6,947 nt of DNA, taken from the NCBI GenBank assembly GCA_964478415.1, contig CAYZII010000086.1, positions 1-6,947 on the forward strand. The letters run 5' to 3'. Position numbers and translations under genes: made by a program. Origin of the DNA: Sulfuricystis sp964478415 (GTDB lineage Bacteria > Pseudomonadota > Gammaproteobacteria > Burkholderiales > Rhodocyclaceae). The notes beneath the pieces are model-generated. The model was given only the letters and a program-made list of their open reading frames with translations. It had not been told where the DNA came from and made no database searches. This document shows, in pieces, positions 1-5,713 of the stretch (position 1 is the stretch's first letter; every line of letters starts with the position of its first letter).

Positions 1-188
1 CGGCTCATCGAGCAGATCATGCCGTACTCCTTCAGCCGCGCCTGAAAGGCGTGGCTTGCATACTGGCTTCCCCGGTCGGAGGGATGGATCAGCCCCGGCG
101 CCGGTTTTTTTGCGGAACCACGCCCATCGTCAGCGCATCGATGACGATGTCTGCCGTCATCCTCGGCTTGATCGACCAGCCGACGACG
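1..188 (-). pseudogene. IS3-family transposase (OrfB, rve integrase domain) remnant, frameshifted and truncated
   Basis: The minus strand encodes pieces of the DDE catalytic domain of an IS3-type OrfB transposase, but in three frames. From about 188 to 124 it reads RVVGWSIKPRMTADIV and DALTM. One extra G near 123-126 shifts to AWFRKK. An extra A in a 7-A run (plus-strand T run at 105-111) then shifts to PAPGLIHPSDRGSQYAS followed by a KEYGM..SMSR stretch that leaves the window at base 1. The SDRGSQY block carries the second catalytic Asp, and the usual IHHSD is IHPSD here. Similarity stops abruptly at about 188, so the N-terminal half of the transposase and the first catalytic Asp are missing on that side. 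The piece lies 77 bases past the histidine kinase stop and marks an old insertion or rearrangement edge. Both frameshifts are in homopolymers, so sequencing error is possible for them, but not for the missing N-terminal half. Confidence 0.85.
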
Positions 189-265
189 CGGACTCGTCAG
201 TTGCTGCGATGCCGTGCATGCAAGCGGCAAATGATGCTGTTGCCGATTCTCCCTGTTCTGATTTT

Positions 266-1340
266 TCAGCCGGAAAATTCTGATCCAGTGAAACAGAGCG
301 TGACACATAAGCCCTTGCCGTCCAGTCCCTCTCCCATTTCGAGACCGGCATGATGCAGCTCGGCGATGCGTGCGACGATCGACAAGCCCAGTCCGCAGCC
401 CTCGCTCTCCTGGCCCGCCAGGCGGCGCAAGCGACGCAAGGCCTCCGCGCGTCGTTCGGGCGGGATGCCGGGGCCGTTGTCGCAGACGCTGAGCCGCACC
501 TCACTCTCCCGTGCCGTGACGCCAACGCAGACTTTGCCCCCTGGCGGGGTGTAGCGCAGCGCATTGTCGATGAGATTCCTCAGCAGCACCCGCAGCATCG
601 CCTCGTTGCCGTCGAGCGCAACCGGGCGCGGCGAGGCGAGCTCCAGCGTGATGTCTTTCTCCAGTGCCTGGGGGCCATGATCGGCACAGGCCTCCGCCGC
701 CAGGGAATCGAGCCGCAACTTGGCCATTGGCAGACCGGCAGCCGGGTCGAGCCGCGCCAGGGTGAGGAGTTGCTCGACCAGATGGCTAGCCCGCCGGGCG
801 CTCGCCGCCAATTGTTCGAGGGCATGCGCGCGCTCCACGTCATCGCGCGCCCGCTGCGCGACCTGCGCCTGGGTGACGATCGCAGCGAGCGGTGTGCGCA
901 GTTCGTGCGCCGCATCGGCCGTGAAGGCGCGTTCGTTCTCCATCGCCTGGGCCAGACGCGCGAAAAGCGCGTTCAACGCCTCAATCAACGCCCGGATCTC
1001 GCGCGGGGCGAATGGGGGCGTCACCGGGTCGAGGCGTGCCGGCGCACGCCGGGAAACCTCACCTGCCATCTCATCGAGCGGCTTCAACCCTCGCCAGGTG
1101 GCAAACCAAATCCAGCCACCCAGCACCGGCAGGCCAAAAAGCAGCGGGGTGAGCAAGGCTTTGAGGAAGTGCTCGGCGATCTCATGGCGCACCTTTTCGT
1201 CCGATTGCTTTTCTTCTTCTGCGAGAAATTCCTCGATGACATGACGCGCCTCGACATACATATAGGCCATCGAGCCCAGCCAGCCGACCGTGACGCCGAC
1301 GAGCAACCAAAGCAGCAGCCGGCGACGCAGCGAGAACCAG
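266..1340 (-). CDS. Sensor histidine kinase, QseC/PmrB-like, start lost in assembly gap
   Basis: This is an inner-membrane sensor kinase that would autophosphorylate on His and pass phosphate to the regulator encoded just upstream (1441-2081). 357 residues are visible, beginning in frame at 1339 with WFSLRRRLLLWLLVG. That is a typical cytoplasmic start plus first membrane helix, so only a few N-terminal residues are lost in the N-run. Visible-residue map: TM1 about 7-28, acidic periplasmic loop about 29-58, TM2 about 60-82, a short linker, then HisKA with AHELRTPL (His 145), N box NLIDNALRY (255-263), G1 DNGPGIP (287-293) and G2 GCGLGLS (314-320). All catalytic boxes are intact. The F box, normally like ERFYR, reads ALRRLRRLAG. 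The loop is only about 30 residues, shorter than in E. coli QseC and closer to PmrB, and contains EEFLAEEE and an ExxE motif (EIAE). The partner assignment rests on adjacency. The ligand is unknown. Confidence 0.93.
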
Positions 1341-1440
1341 NNNNNNNNNNNNNNNNNNNNNNNNNNNNNNNNNNNNNNNNNNNNNNNNNNNNNNNNNNNN
1401 NNNNNNNNNNNNNNNNNNNNNNNNNNNNNNNNNNNNNNNN
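1341..1440. other. Assembly gap (100 N)
   Basis: This is a run of exactly 100 undetermined bases between the response regulator 3' end and the kinase 5' end. The left flank ends within the first residues of the kinase. The right flank ends on the partial codon TA- right after RGIG, as expected for the Tyr of the conserved GY ending of OmpR-family regulators. The missing coding content is therefore probably a few regulator codons, a short junction and the kinase start. The figure of 100 is likely a placeholder, not a measured length. Confidence 0.95.
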
Positions 1441-2081
1441 TAACCGATACCGCGCAGGGTCTTGATCAGCTCGTTGCCCAGTTTCTTGCGCAGGTGATGG
1501 ATATGCACTTCGAGCGCATTGCTCTCCGGCTCGTCACGCCAGCCGTAGAGAGAGGCTTCGAGCTGGGCGCGTGTCAAAACACGGCCAGCATTTTCCAGCA
1601 GCTTCTGCAACAGCGCGAATTCGCGTGCCGATAATTCGACTGGCTGGCCGGCCAGCGTGACACGATGTGCCGCCGGATCGAGCACGAGCTCGCCATGCCG
1701 CATCAGCGGTACCGCCCGGCCAGCTGCCCGGCGGGCAAGCGCGCGCACGCGCGCCGCGAGCTCGTCAAGATCGACCGGCTTGACGAGGTAATCGTCGGCG
1801 CCGGCATCCAGGCCTGCCACCTTGTCGGCGGTCGCATCACGCGCGGTGAGGATCAGCACCGGCAGGGACTGGCCGGAGGCGCGCATCTGCCGCAGCAGAT
1901 CGAAGCCGGAAAGCCGCGGCAGCCCCAGATCGAGCACAACAAGCTCATAGGGTTCGGCTTCCAGCGCGAGCTTCGCAGCGACGCCATCCTTGACCCAATC
2001 GACTGCGTAACCCTGCTGGCGCAAACCGATCATCAGGCCATCGCCCAAATGGGGGTCGTCTTCGACGAGCAGGATGCGCAT
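1441..2081 (-). CDS. OmpR/PhoB-family response regulator, QseB/PmrA-like (3' end in gap)
   Basis: This is a two-component transcription factor, phosphorylated by the neighbouring kinase and binding tandem direct-repeat half-sites through a C-terminal winged helix. The receiver domain is residues 1-115, with the acidic pair at D8/D9, phospho-acceptor D51 (VVLDLGLP), switch T79 (LILTARD) and K101 (YLVKP). The Trans_reg_C domain runs from about 125 to the end, with ELSAREFALL, a recognition helix around SNALEVHIHHLRKKLG (187-202), and the final RGIG before the gap. 213 residues are visible and the family usually ends a few residues later. The ATG at 2081 begins MRILLVEDD, a canonical family start, only 9 bases after the HD-GYP stop, which implies co-transcription. 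The likely target is the four CTTAA half-sites at 4940-4978. The choice between QseB and PmrA naming cannot be made from sequence alone. Confidence 0.95.
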
Positions 2082-2090
2082 GGATCTTTT

Positions 2091-3353
2091 CTACAACGCG
2101 AAATGCTGACGGATGCGGGCCTCGAGCAGGGCGCGGGCGGTCGTTTCGGAGCCATCCCGCAATTTCTCGCGAATCTCCTCGACCAGTTCCTCGAAAAGGT
2201 GGATGATTCTGGGGTCGAAATGACTGCCGGCGCCCTCTCTAAGGATGGCCATGACCCGCTCGAAGGGCAGTGGCTCCTTGTAGGGGCGCTTTGAGGACAA
2301 GGCATCGAACACGTCGGCCACAGCGAAGATGCGCGCCGCCAGCGGAATCGCCTCGCCCGCCAAACGGCGTGGATAACCGCTGCCATCCCATTTCTCGTGG
2401 TGGGCCGCGACCACCTCGTGCGCGCCGTCGAGCCAGCCCATACCACGAACGATTTCCTCGCCCAAGCTCACATGCGTGCGCATGATCTCCATTTCTTCGT
2501 CGTCGAGCCGCCCCGGCTTGAGCAGAATGGCATCGGGAATGCCGATCTTGCCGACATCGTGCAGAAAGCTGCCGGCGATCAGCGCCTGCATCTGGCTGCC
2601 GGAAAACCCCAACGCCTCGCCGATGCGAGAGGCAATCCAGGCCACGCGGTAGTTGTGCGCGCCAGTATCTGAATCGCGTTTGGCAATCGCACGGCCGAGC
2701 GCCTCCATCATCGCGATGTGCGAATCCAGCACTTCGAGCGTCTTGCGCTCATTGTCGGCCGACAAGCGCACGACGATCGGATAGATCAAGGCGCCGCACA
2801 GCAAAGCGGCCAGACCGGCGATCAAAGCCGCAGCGAAGGCGGTATCGCGGATCTGCTGGCGCTGCCATTCCGGCACTGCGCGCACACCCTCGAAATAGCC
2901 GGTGATCGGGCCACCTTGCCCCGCTGCGGAACCGCGCAGCGGAACGAACACCCGCAATATCCAAAAATTGTCCGCCAGTTCCAGACTTTGGTACGAGCTC
3001 TCGGTATAGGTCGGCTGCCCGTGCTTGGGCAAGGATACCTCGATCCGTTCGCCTGCTTCCGTCACCGCTTCGGCCAGCTTGCGGCCTTGCCGATCATAAA
3101 TCTCGACGATATCGAAAATGCCGCCGGCAATCGTTTTGGCGGCTTCCTGGGCATGCGTTGACGCGACTTCGCCCGTCAAGTCGAAGGCCTCGTAATGACG
3201 CAGAAATTTCTGCGACTCCTCCATAGCCAGCGCCACCACTTCCTCTTCGGCGCTTTCGGTGGCGGCAAACCAGGCGATCGGCGCGACGATCGCCGTCATC
3301 AGGGCGCTGACTGCGGCGATACGCCTCGCCGCACGCCGATTGAACTGGTTCAT
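2091..3353 (-). CDS. Membrane-anchored HD-GYP domain c-di-GMP phosphodiesterase
   Basis: This 420-residue protein is predicted to hydrolyse cyclic di-GMP in the cytoplasm under control of a periplasmic sensor segment. TM1 is about residues 11-32, a periplasmic region of about 140 residues (33-172) has no family I can name, and TM2 is about 173-196. The HD-GYP domain follows to about 400. Its signature is complete: HDVGK (265-269), H294, HHEKWDGSGYP (318-328) with the GYP itself, ARIFAVADVFDAL around D348, and RPYKE. The start was chosen as ATG at 3353 because GGAGGG lies 7 bases upstream. An in-frame GTG at 3368 would put that ribosome site inside the gene. It begins 30 bases after the cytochrome b stop and ends 9 bases before the response regulator, on the same strand, so it probably belongs to the same operon. 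Enzyme activity is inferred from intact motifs. Confidence 0.93.
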   Translation of the reverse strand: MNQFNRRAARRIAAVSALMTAIVAPIAWFAATESAEEEVVALAMEESQKFLRHYEAFDLTGEVASTHAQEAAKTIAGGIFDIVEIYDRQGRKLAEAVTEAGERIEVSLPKHGQPTYTESSYQSLELADNFWILRVFVPLRGSAAGQGGPITGYFEGVRAVPEWQRQQIRDTAFAAALIAGLAALLCGALIYPIVVRLSADNERKTLEVLDSHIAMMEALGRAIAKRDSDTGAHNYRVAWIASRIGEALGFSGSQMQALIAGSFLHDVGKIGIPDAILLKPGRLDDEEMEIMRTHVSLGEEIVRGMGWLDGAHEVVAAHHEKWDGSGYPRRLAGEAIPLAARIFAVADVFDALSSKRPYKEPLPFERVMAILREGAGSHFDPRIIHLFEELVEEIREKLRDGSETTARALLEARIRQHFAL

Positions 3354-3360
3354 ATCGATG

Positions 3361-3366
3361 CCCTCC
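3361..3366 (-). promoter_or_regulatory. Ribosome binding site deciding the HD-GYP start
   Basis: GGAGGG on the minus strand is followed by 7 bases (CATCGAT) and then the ATG at 3353. It excludes the longer GTG start at 3368, which would begin upstream of this site. Confidence 0.8.
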
Positions 3367-3383
3367 ACGTCGAGAGCCTTATC

Positions 3384-3989
3384 TTAGCGTGTCAGCCACC
3401 AGCCGGTGATACCAGCCGCAGCCAGCAGCAGCGGGATCGCCCACGCGCGCGCCGAAGCGATCGCCTCGCTCACTTCACCTCTTTTGTAGCCGGTGAGCAT
3501 CGCACGCACCAGGTTTTCCCGATGCGCGAGGCTGCCGACGATCACGCCGCCGACATGCAGCAACACGACGGCGAGCATCGCATTGGCCAGTCCTTCGTGC
3601 AGTTCCTCGACCCAATGGTCGCCCAGATCGTTGTAGATCGCCCAGCCGCTCGCGCCATCCGCCAGACCGAGCGCCAGTAAGGCGAGGATCGCCCAGCCGC
3701 CGGCGGGGTTGTGGCCGGTGGTGTGCGGCGCGTTGCCGGTCAGCAGACCCTTGAGATAGCCGAGGGCCGCACCTGGCCCGCGCACGAAGCTGGTAAACCG
3801 CGCGTGGCGCGTGCCGATGACGCCCCAGACGAGACGGAACAGGATCACGCCGACGACGACTCCGCCCGCTGCCGCATGCACCAGCCGCCAGGATTCACTT
3901 TCGGCGGTGAGCCAGGCGACGACGAAGGCGACGACCAGCAGCCAATGGCCGATACGCACCGGCCAGTCCCAGACCAAGATCGGCTTCAT
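3384..3989 (-). CDS. Cytochrome b561-family membrane protein (electron donor to DHC/SHP)
   Basis: This is a b-type cytochrome of the inner membrane, likely carrying electrons from quinol to the periplasmic dihaem cytochrome encoded just upstream. It has 201 residues and opens with KPILVWDWPVRIGHW, the usual entry to helix 1 of bacterial cytochrome b561 proteins. Hydrophobic segments lie at about 16-29, 37-56, 97-113, 134-153 and 182-199. Candidate haem ligands are H15, H38, H131 and H145, the last two in ELHEGLANAMLAVVLLHV. Family features LFRLVWGVIGT, ARFTSFVRGP and GHNPAGG are present. The start was taken as the fourth codon of the open frame (ATG at 3989), because GGGAGG lies 9 bases before it. 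The ATG at 3998 touches that site directly with no spacing. The chosen start lies 1 base after the DHC stop. Family is certain; the exact electron route is inferred from the conserved gene neighbourhood. Confidence 0.92.
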   Translation of the reverse strand: MKPILVWDWPVRIGHWLLVVAFVVAWLTAESESWRLVHAAAGGVVVGVILFRLVWGVIGTRHARFTSFVRGPGAALGYLKGLLTGNAPHTTGHNPAGGWAILALLALGLADGASGWAIYNDLGDHWVEELHEGLANAMLAVVLLHVGGVIVGSLAHRENLVRAMLTGYKRGEVSEAIASARAWAIPLLLAAAGITGWWLTR

Positions 3990-3990
3990 C

Positions 3991-4485
3991 TCAATCATCC
4001 TCCCAACGTCGTCCCGAAGGCATCACGATCTCGCGCTCGCGGTAGCTGCCCTGCTCCGCCCGGGTATGGCAGGCCGCGCAGTTGGCCGGCGAGCCGACCT
4101 TCGGATGCCGCCAGTCGGCGGCCGACACTTCACGGTGCTTGCGCTGGAACCACGCTGAGGCCGTCAGGCGCGGTGGCTCGTCCTTGCGTGCCGTGCCGCC
4201 AGCGCCGTATTTCCAGCTCCAGCGACTGCCGGCATGACGCACCAAGAAATCTTCGATGACCCGGCGCGTGTTCTCATCGAGACTGGCATTATCGCCATAG
4301 TGTCTGTCGAGCCGCTGCATCACCTGCCGCCAGTCGTCCGCCGTCAGCAGACCAGGTGGGAAGGCCAAGTGGCAGCTGCCGCATTCAGTCTGATAGACGG
4401 GCGGCATATCGGCGGGCAGGCGCAGCTTGTCTGCCAGCGCAGAAAGCGGAAAGAGCATGACCAGCAAAAGCAGTTTTTTCTTCAT
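3991..4485 (-). CDS. dhc: Dihaem cytochrome c (DHC family)
   Basis: This is a periplasmic cytochrome with two covalent haems, known in other bacteria as the electron donor to SHP. It has 164 residues including a Sec signal peptide (KKK, then a hydrophobic stretch, with likely cleavage after SALA at 18). The haem motifs are CGSCH (35-39) and CAACH (136-140). Other conserved-looking DHC elements are LPADMPPVYQTECGSCH, the LDRHYGDNA block (H62) and WFQRKHREVS (H117); H62 and H117 are candidate distal ligands. The start ATG at 4485 has AAGGAG 6 bases upstream, embedded in the last codons of the SHP gene, whose stop lies 1 base before it. The tight spacing on both sides points to an SHP-DHC-cytochrome b unit. 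Length and two-haem architecture match the family; no truncation is seen. Confidence 0.93.
   Translation of the reverse strand: MKKKLLLLVMLFPLSALADKLRLPADMPPVYQTECGSCHLAFPPGLLTADDWRQVMQRLDRHYGDNASLDENTRRVIEDFLVRHAGSRWSWKYGAGGTARKDEPPRLTASAWFQRKHREVSAADWRHPKVGSPANCAACHTRAEQGSYREREIVMPSGRRWEDD
3999..4004 (-). promoter_or_regulatory. Ribosome binding site deciding the cytochrome b start
   Basis: GGGAGG on the minus strand sits 9 bases before ATG 3989 and immediately abuts ATG 3998, which favours the shorter protein. It lies inside the last codons of the dihaem cytochrome gene, typical of translational coupling. Confidence 0.75.
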
Positions 4486-4486
4486 C

Positions 4487-4891
4487 TCAAGCTCCTTGCA
4501 TCAAGAAGGCGATGAAATCGGCTTTCTCGGCGGCGGTGCATTCCCGCCCCACCACCTCGGTGCAATTGCGTTTGAACCATTTCTCGACCTTTGCGGGCTC
4601 GGTGAAGCGCTCCGGATTGGCAACCGGTGAGAGCGGCTTGATCGGCTTGCCGGTGACGGCGTGGCGCCCAGGCTGCTTGGGATTCTCGGTATGGCAGCTC
4701 GTGCAGGCCGGCATCTTCGCGTTGATGCCGAAGGAACGCTGAAAGAAAGCGGCGCCACGCTGGGCGGAAGCCGCAAACCCAGCGGAGGATTTAGTCGCCT
4801 CACTCTGATACTGAGCGAGCAATTCAGTGGGGGTGGCCGCCCAGACCTGGGCAGCGCAGGTAAGCGCGAAAGCAATGATGGGTCGTTTCAT
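4487..4891 (-). CDS. shp: SHP, monohaem cytochrome c with predicted Asn ligand (DUF1924 family)
   Basis: This is the first gene of the minus-strand operon. It encodes a 134-residue secreted class I-like cytochrome c. The signal peptide is residues 1 to about 19 (hydrophobic, cleavage near VWA-A). The single haem site is CTSCH (63-67). Instead of the usual downstream Met ligand segment, the C-terminal part has KWFKRNCTEVVGREC, with Asn109 directly before Cys110 and a second Cys118. In the characterised Rhodobacter sphaeroides protein (SHP), an Asn next to a disulfide is the sixth ligand in the oxidised form and leaves on reduction, so O2 or other small ligands can bind. The same role is inferred here. 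The ATG at 4891 has GGGAG 6 bases upstream. The physiological reaction of SHP proteins is not settled; O2, NO or nitroxyl-related chemistry has been discussed. Confidence 0.92.
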   Translation of the reverse strand: MKRPIIAFALTCAAQVWAATPTELLAQYQSEATKSSAGFAASAQRGAAFFQRSFGINAKMPACTSCHTENPKQPGRHAVTGKPIKPLSPVANPERFTEPAKVEKWFKRNCTEVVGRECTAAEKADFIAFLMQGA

Positions 4892-4939
4892 GATGAGCTC
4901 CCATGGTGATGAAAACGCTGCGAAGTCTGAGCGCTGCTC

Positions 4940-4978
4940 CTTAACTGCCGCTTAACAGCGGCTTAATGCAAACTTAAG
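4940..4978. promoter_or_regulatory. Four 11-bp-spaced CTTAA half-sites, predicted response-regulator operator
   Basis: The plus strand carries CTTAA at 4940, 4951, 4962 and 4973, each exactly 11 bp after the previous one; the units are CTTAACTGCCG, CTTAACAGCGG, CTTAATGCAAA and CTTAAGCGAAC. Tandem CTTAA with about one helical turn between copies is the arrangement recognised by PmrA- and QseB-like OmpR-family regulators. Four copies would seat two dimers. The array lies 48 bases from the SHP start codon on one side and about 100 bases from the first NosL-type gene on the other. The cognate regulator is probably the one encoded at 1441-2081. The repeat is seen directly; the protein that binds it is inferred. 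Confidence 0.82.
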
Positions 4979-4999
4979 CGAACGCCACTATCACGATGA

Positions 5000-5018
5000 C
5001 TGCGACAATTCGTCGCAG
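5000..5018. repeat. Perfect 7-bp inverted repeat, possible operator
   Basis: CTGCGAC and GTCGCAG flank a 5-base centre (AATTC), giving a 19-base dyad in the divergent intergenic region. It lies 22 bases upstream of the possible -10 at 5040 and 22 bases past the CTTAA array. It could be a repressor or activator dyad for the plus-strand genes. I do not recognise the motif as belonging to a named regulator, and it is not followed by a T-run, so a terminator is unlikely. Confidence 0.4.
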
Positions 5019-5039
5019 AGGGGTGGCATGACTCTGGGC

Positions 5040-5045
5040 TATATT
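5040..5045 (+). promoter_or_regulatory. Possible -10 element for the NosL-type genes
   Basis: TATATT stands out in this GC-rich region, 32 bases before the ATG at 5078. No reasonable -35 hexamer is seen 16-18 bases upstream, so if this is a promoter it is probably activator-dependent. Confidence 0.3.
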
Positions 5046-5077
5046 CATTCCAGCCCGTAACTCAAAGGAGATCTGCG

Positions 5078-5713
5078 ATGGATCGTCGTTCCGCTTTGAA
5101 ACTTTCGTTGTTTGCCGGCGCAAGCCTTGCCGTCGCTGCGCGTTCCAGCCAGGCCGCGGTCTGCGAAGGCGATGGCACGCCACTGCAGTTCATCCCAAAG
5201 AAACCTGCCGATCCCCAGCCCAATGTCAATGACATCGAGAAATACCCGAAGTGTCCCTATTGCGGCATGGATCGCCGCCAGTTCCATCATTCCCGGATGT
5301 TGATCCAGTACAGCGATGATCTGCCCGATGGCACTTGCTCGCTGCATTGCGCGGCGATCTCGCTGTCGCTCAACGTCGACCGCGAACCGAAAGTGATCTG
5401 GGTCGCCGATAATGCCCCGGCGGGAGAGCCGAAGCCACTGATCGAGGTCGACAAGGCAAGATTCCTCGTCGGCAGCAAGATTCCCGGCGTGATGACCGCG
5501 AACAGCAAGGTTGCCTATGGCAGCCAGGAAGCGGCCAAGGCCGCCCAGGCCGCCAATGGCGGCGAGATCGTCGGCTTCGACCAGGCGCTGCTCGCCGCCT
5601 ACACCGACATGGCGAAGGACGTCGCACGCATTCGCAAGAACCGCGCTGAGCGCCGCAAGAAGATGATGGAGCAGCAGAAAGGTGCCGCGCCGATGGAGCA
5701 CAAGCATCACTGA
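5078..5713 (+). CDS. NosL-family secreted metal-binding protein, long form with His/Met tail
   Basis: This 211-residue exported protein is related to NosL, the periplasmic Cu(I) chaperone associated with nitrous oxide reductase. It starts with a twin-arginine-type signal (DRRSALKLSLFAG, cleavage near SSQA-A at 26). The NosL-type metal site CPYCGM is at 59-64, followed by QFHHSRM, and a second Cys cluster CSLHC is at 87-91. The family-typical part ends near 170. It is followed by a strongly basic helical tail (RIRKNRAERRKKMMEQQ) that ends in MEHKHH, which could give extra metal ligands. The ATG at 5078 has AAGGAG 7 bases upstream. The gene is divergent from the SHP operon and ends in TGATG, overlapping the next start by one base. 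Metal identity and client protein are not shown by the window; no nosZ is present here. Confidence 0.85.
   Translation: MDRRSALKLSLFAGASLAVAARSSQAAVCEGDGTPLQFIPKKPADPQPNVNDIEKYPKCPYCGMDRRQFHHSRMLIQYSDDLPDGTCSLHCAAISLSLNVDREPKVIWVADNAPAGEPKPLIEVDKARFLVGSKIPGVMTANSKVAYGSQEAAKAAQAANGGEIVGFDQALLAAYTDMAKDVARIRKNRAERRKKMMEQQKGAAPMEHKHH

Noticed and set aside
225..245. CGGCAA/TTGCCG hairpin after the kinase as an operon terminator
   Set aside because: The stem is only 6 bp with a 9-base loop and there is no T-run on the minus strand.
350..1465. Long plus-strand open frame opposite the kinase
   Set aside because: It is antisense to a kinase with all catalytic boxes, runs through the N gap, and its translation resembles no protein family; high GC makes such shadow frames common.
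1182..2081. Apparent regulator-kinase fusion reading through the N run
   Set aside because: The kinase is in a different frame from the regulator; the continuous frame exists only because N codons are not stops.
3384..3998. Longer cytochrome b start at ATG 3998
   Set aside because: The ribosome site GGGAGG directly touches this ATG; ATG 3989 has 9-base spacing.
5024..5040. Possible sigma-54 promoter (TGGCATGACTCTGGGCT) before the first NosL gene
   Set aside because: The GG and GC dinucleotides are 11 bases apart, not the required 10, and the -12 element is poor.
5036..5056. GGGCT/AGCCC inverted repeat over the possible -10 of the NosL genes
   Set aside because: The 5-bp arms around an 11-base loop are expected by chance in GC-rich DNA.
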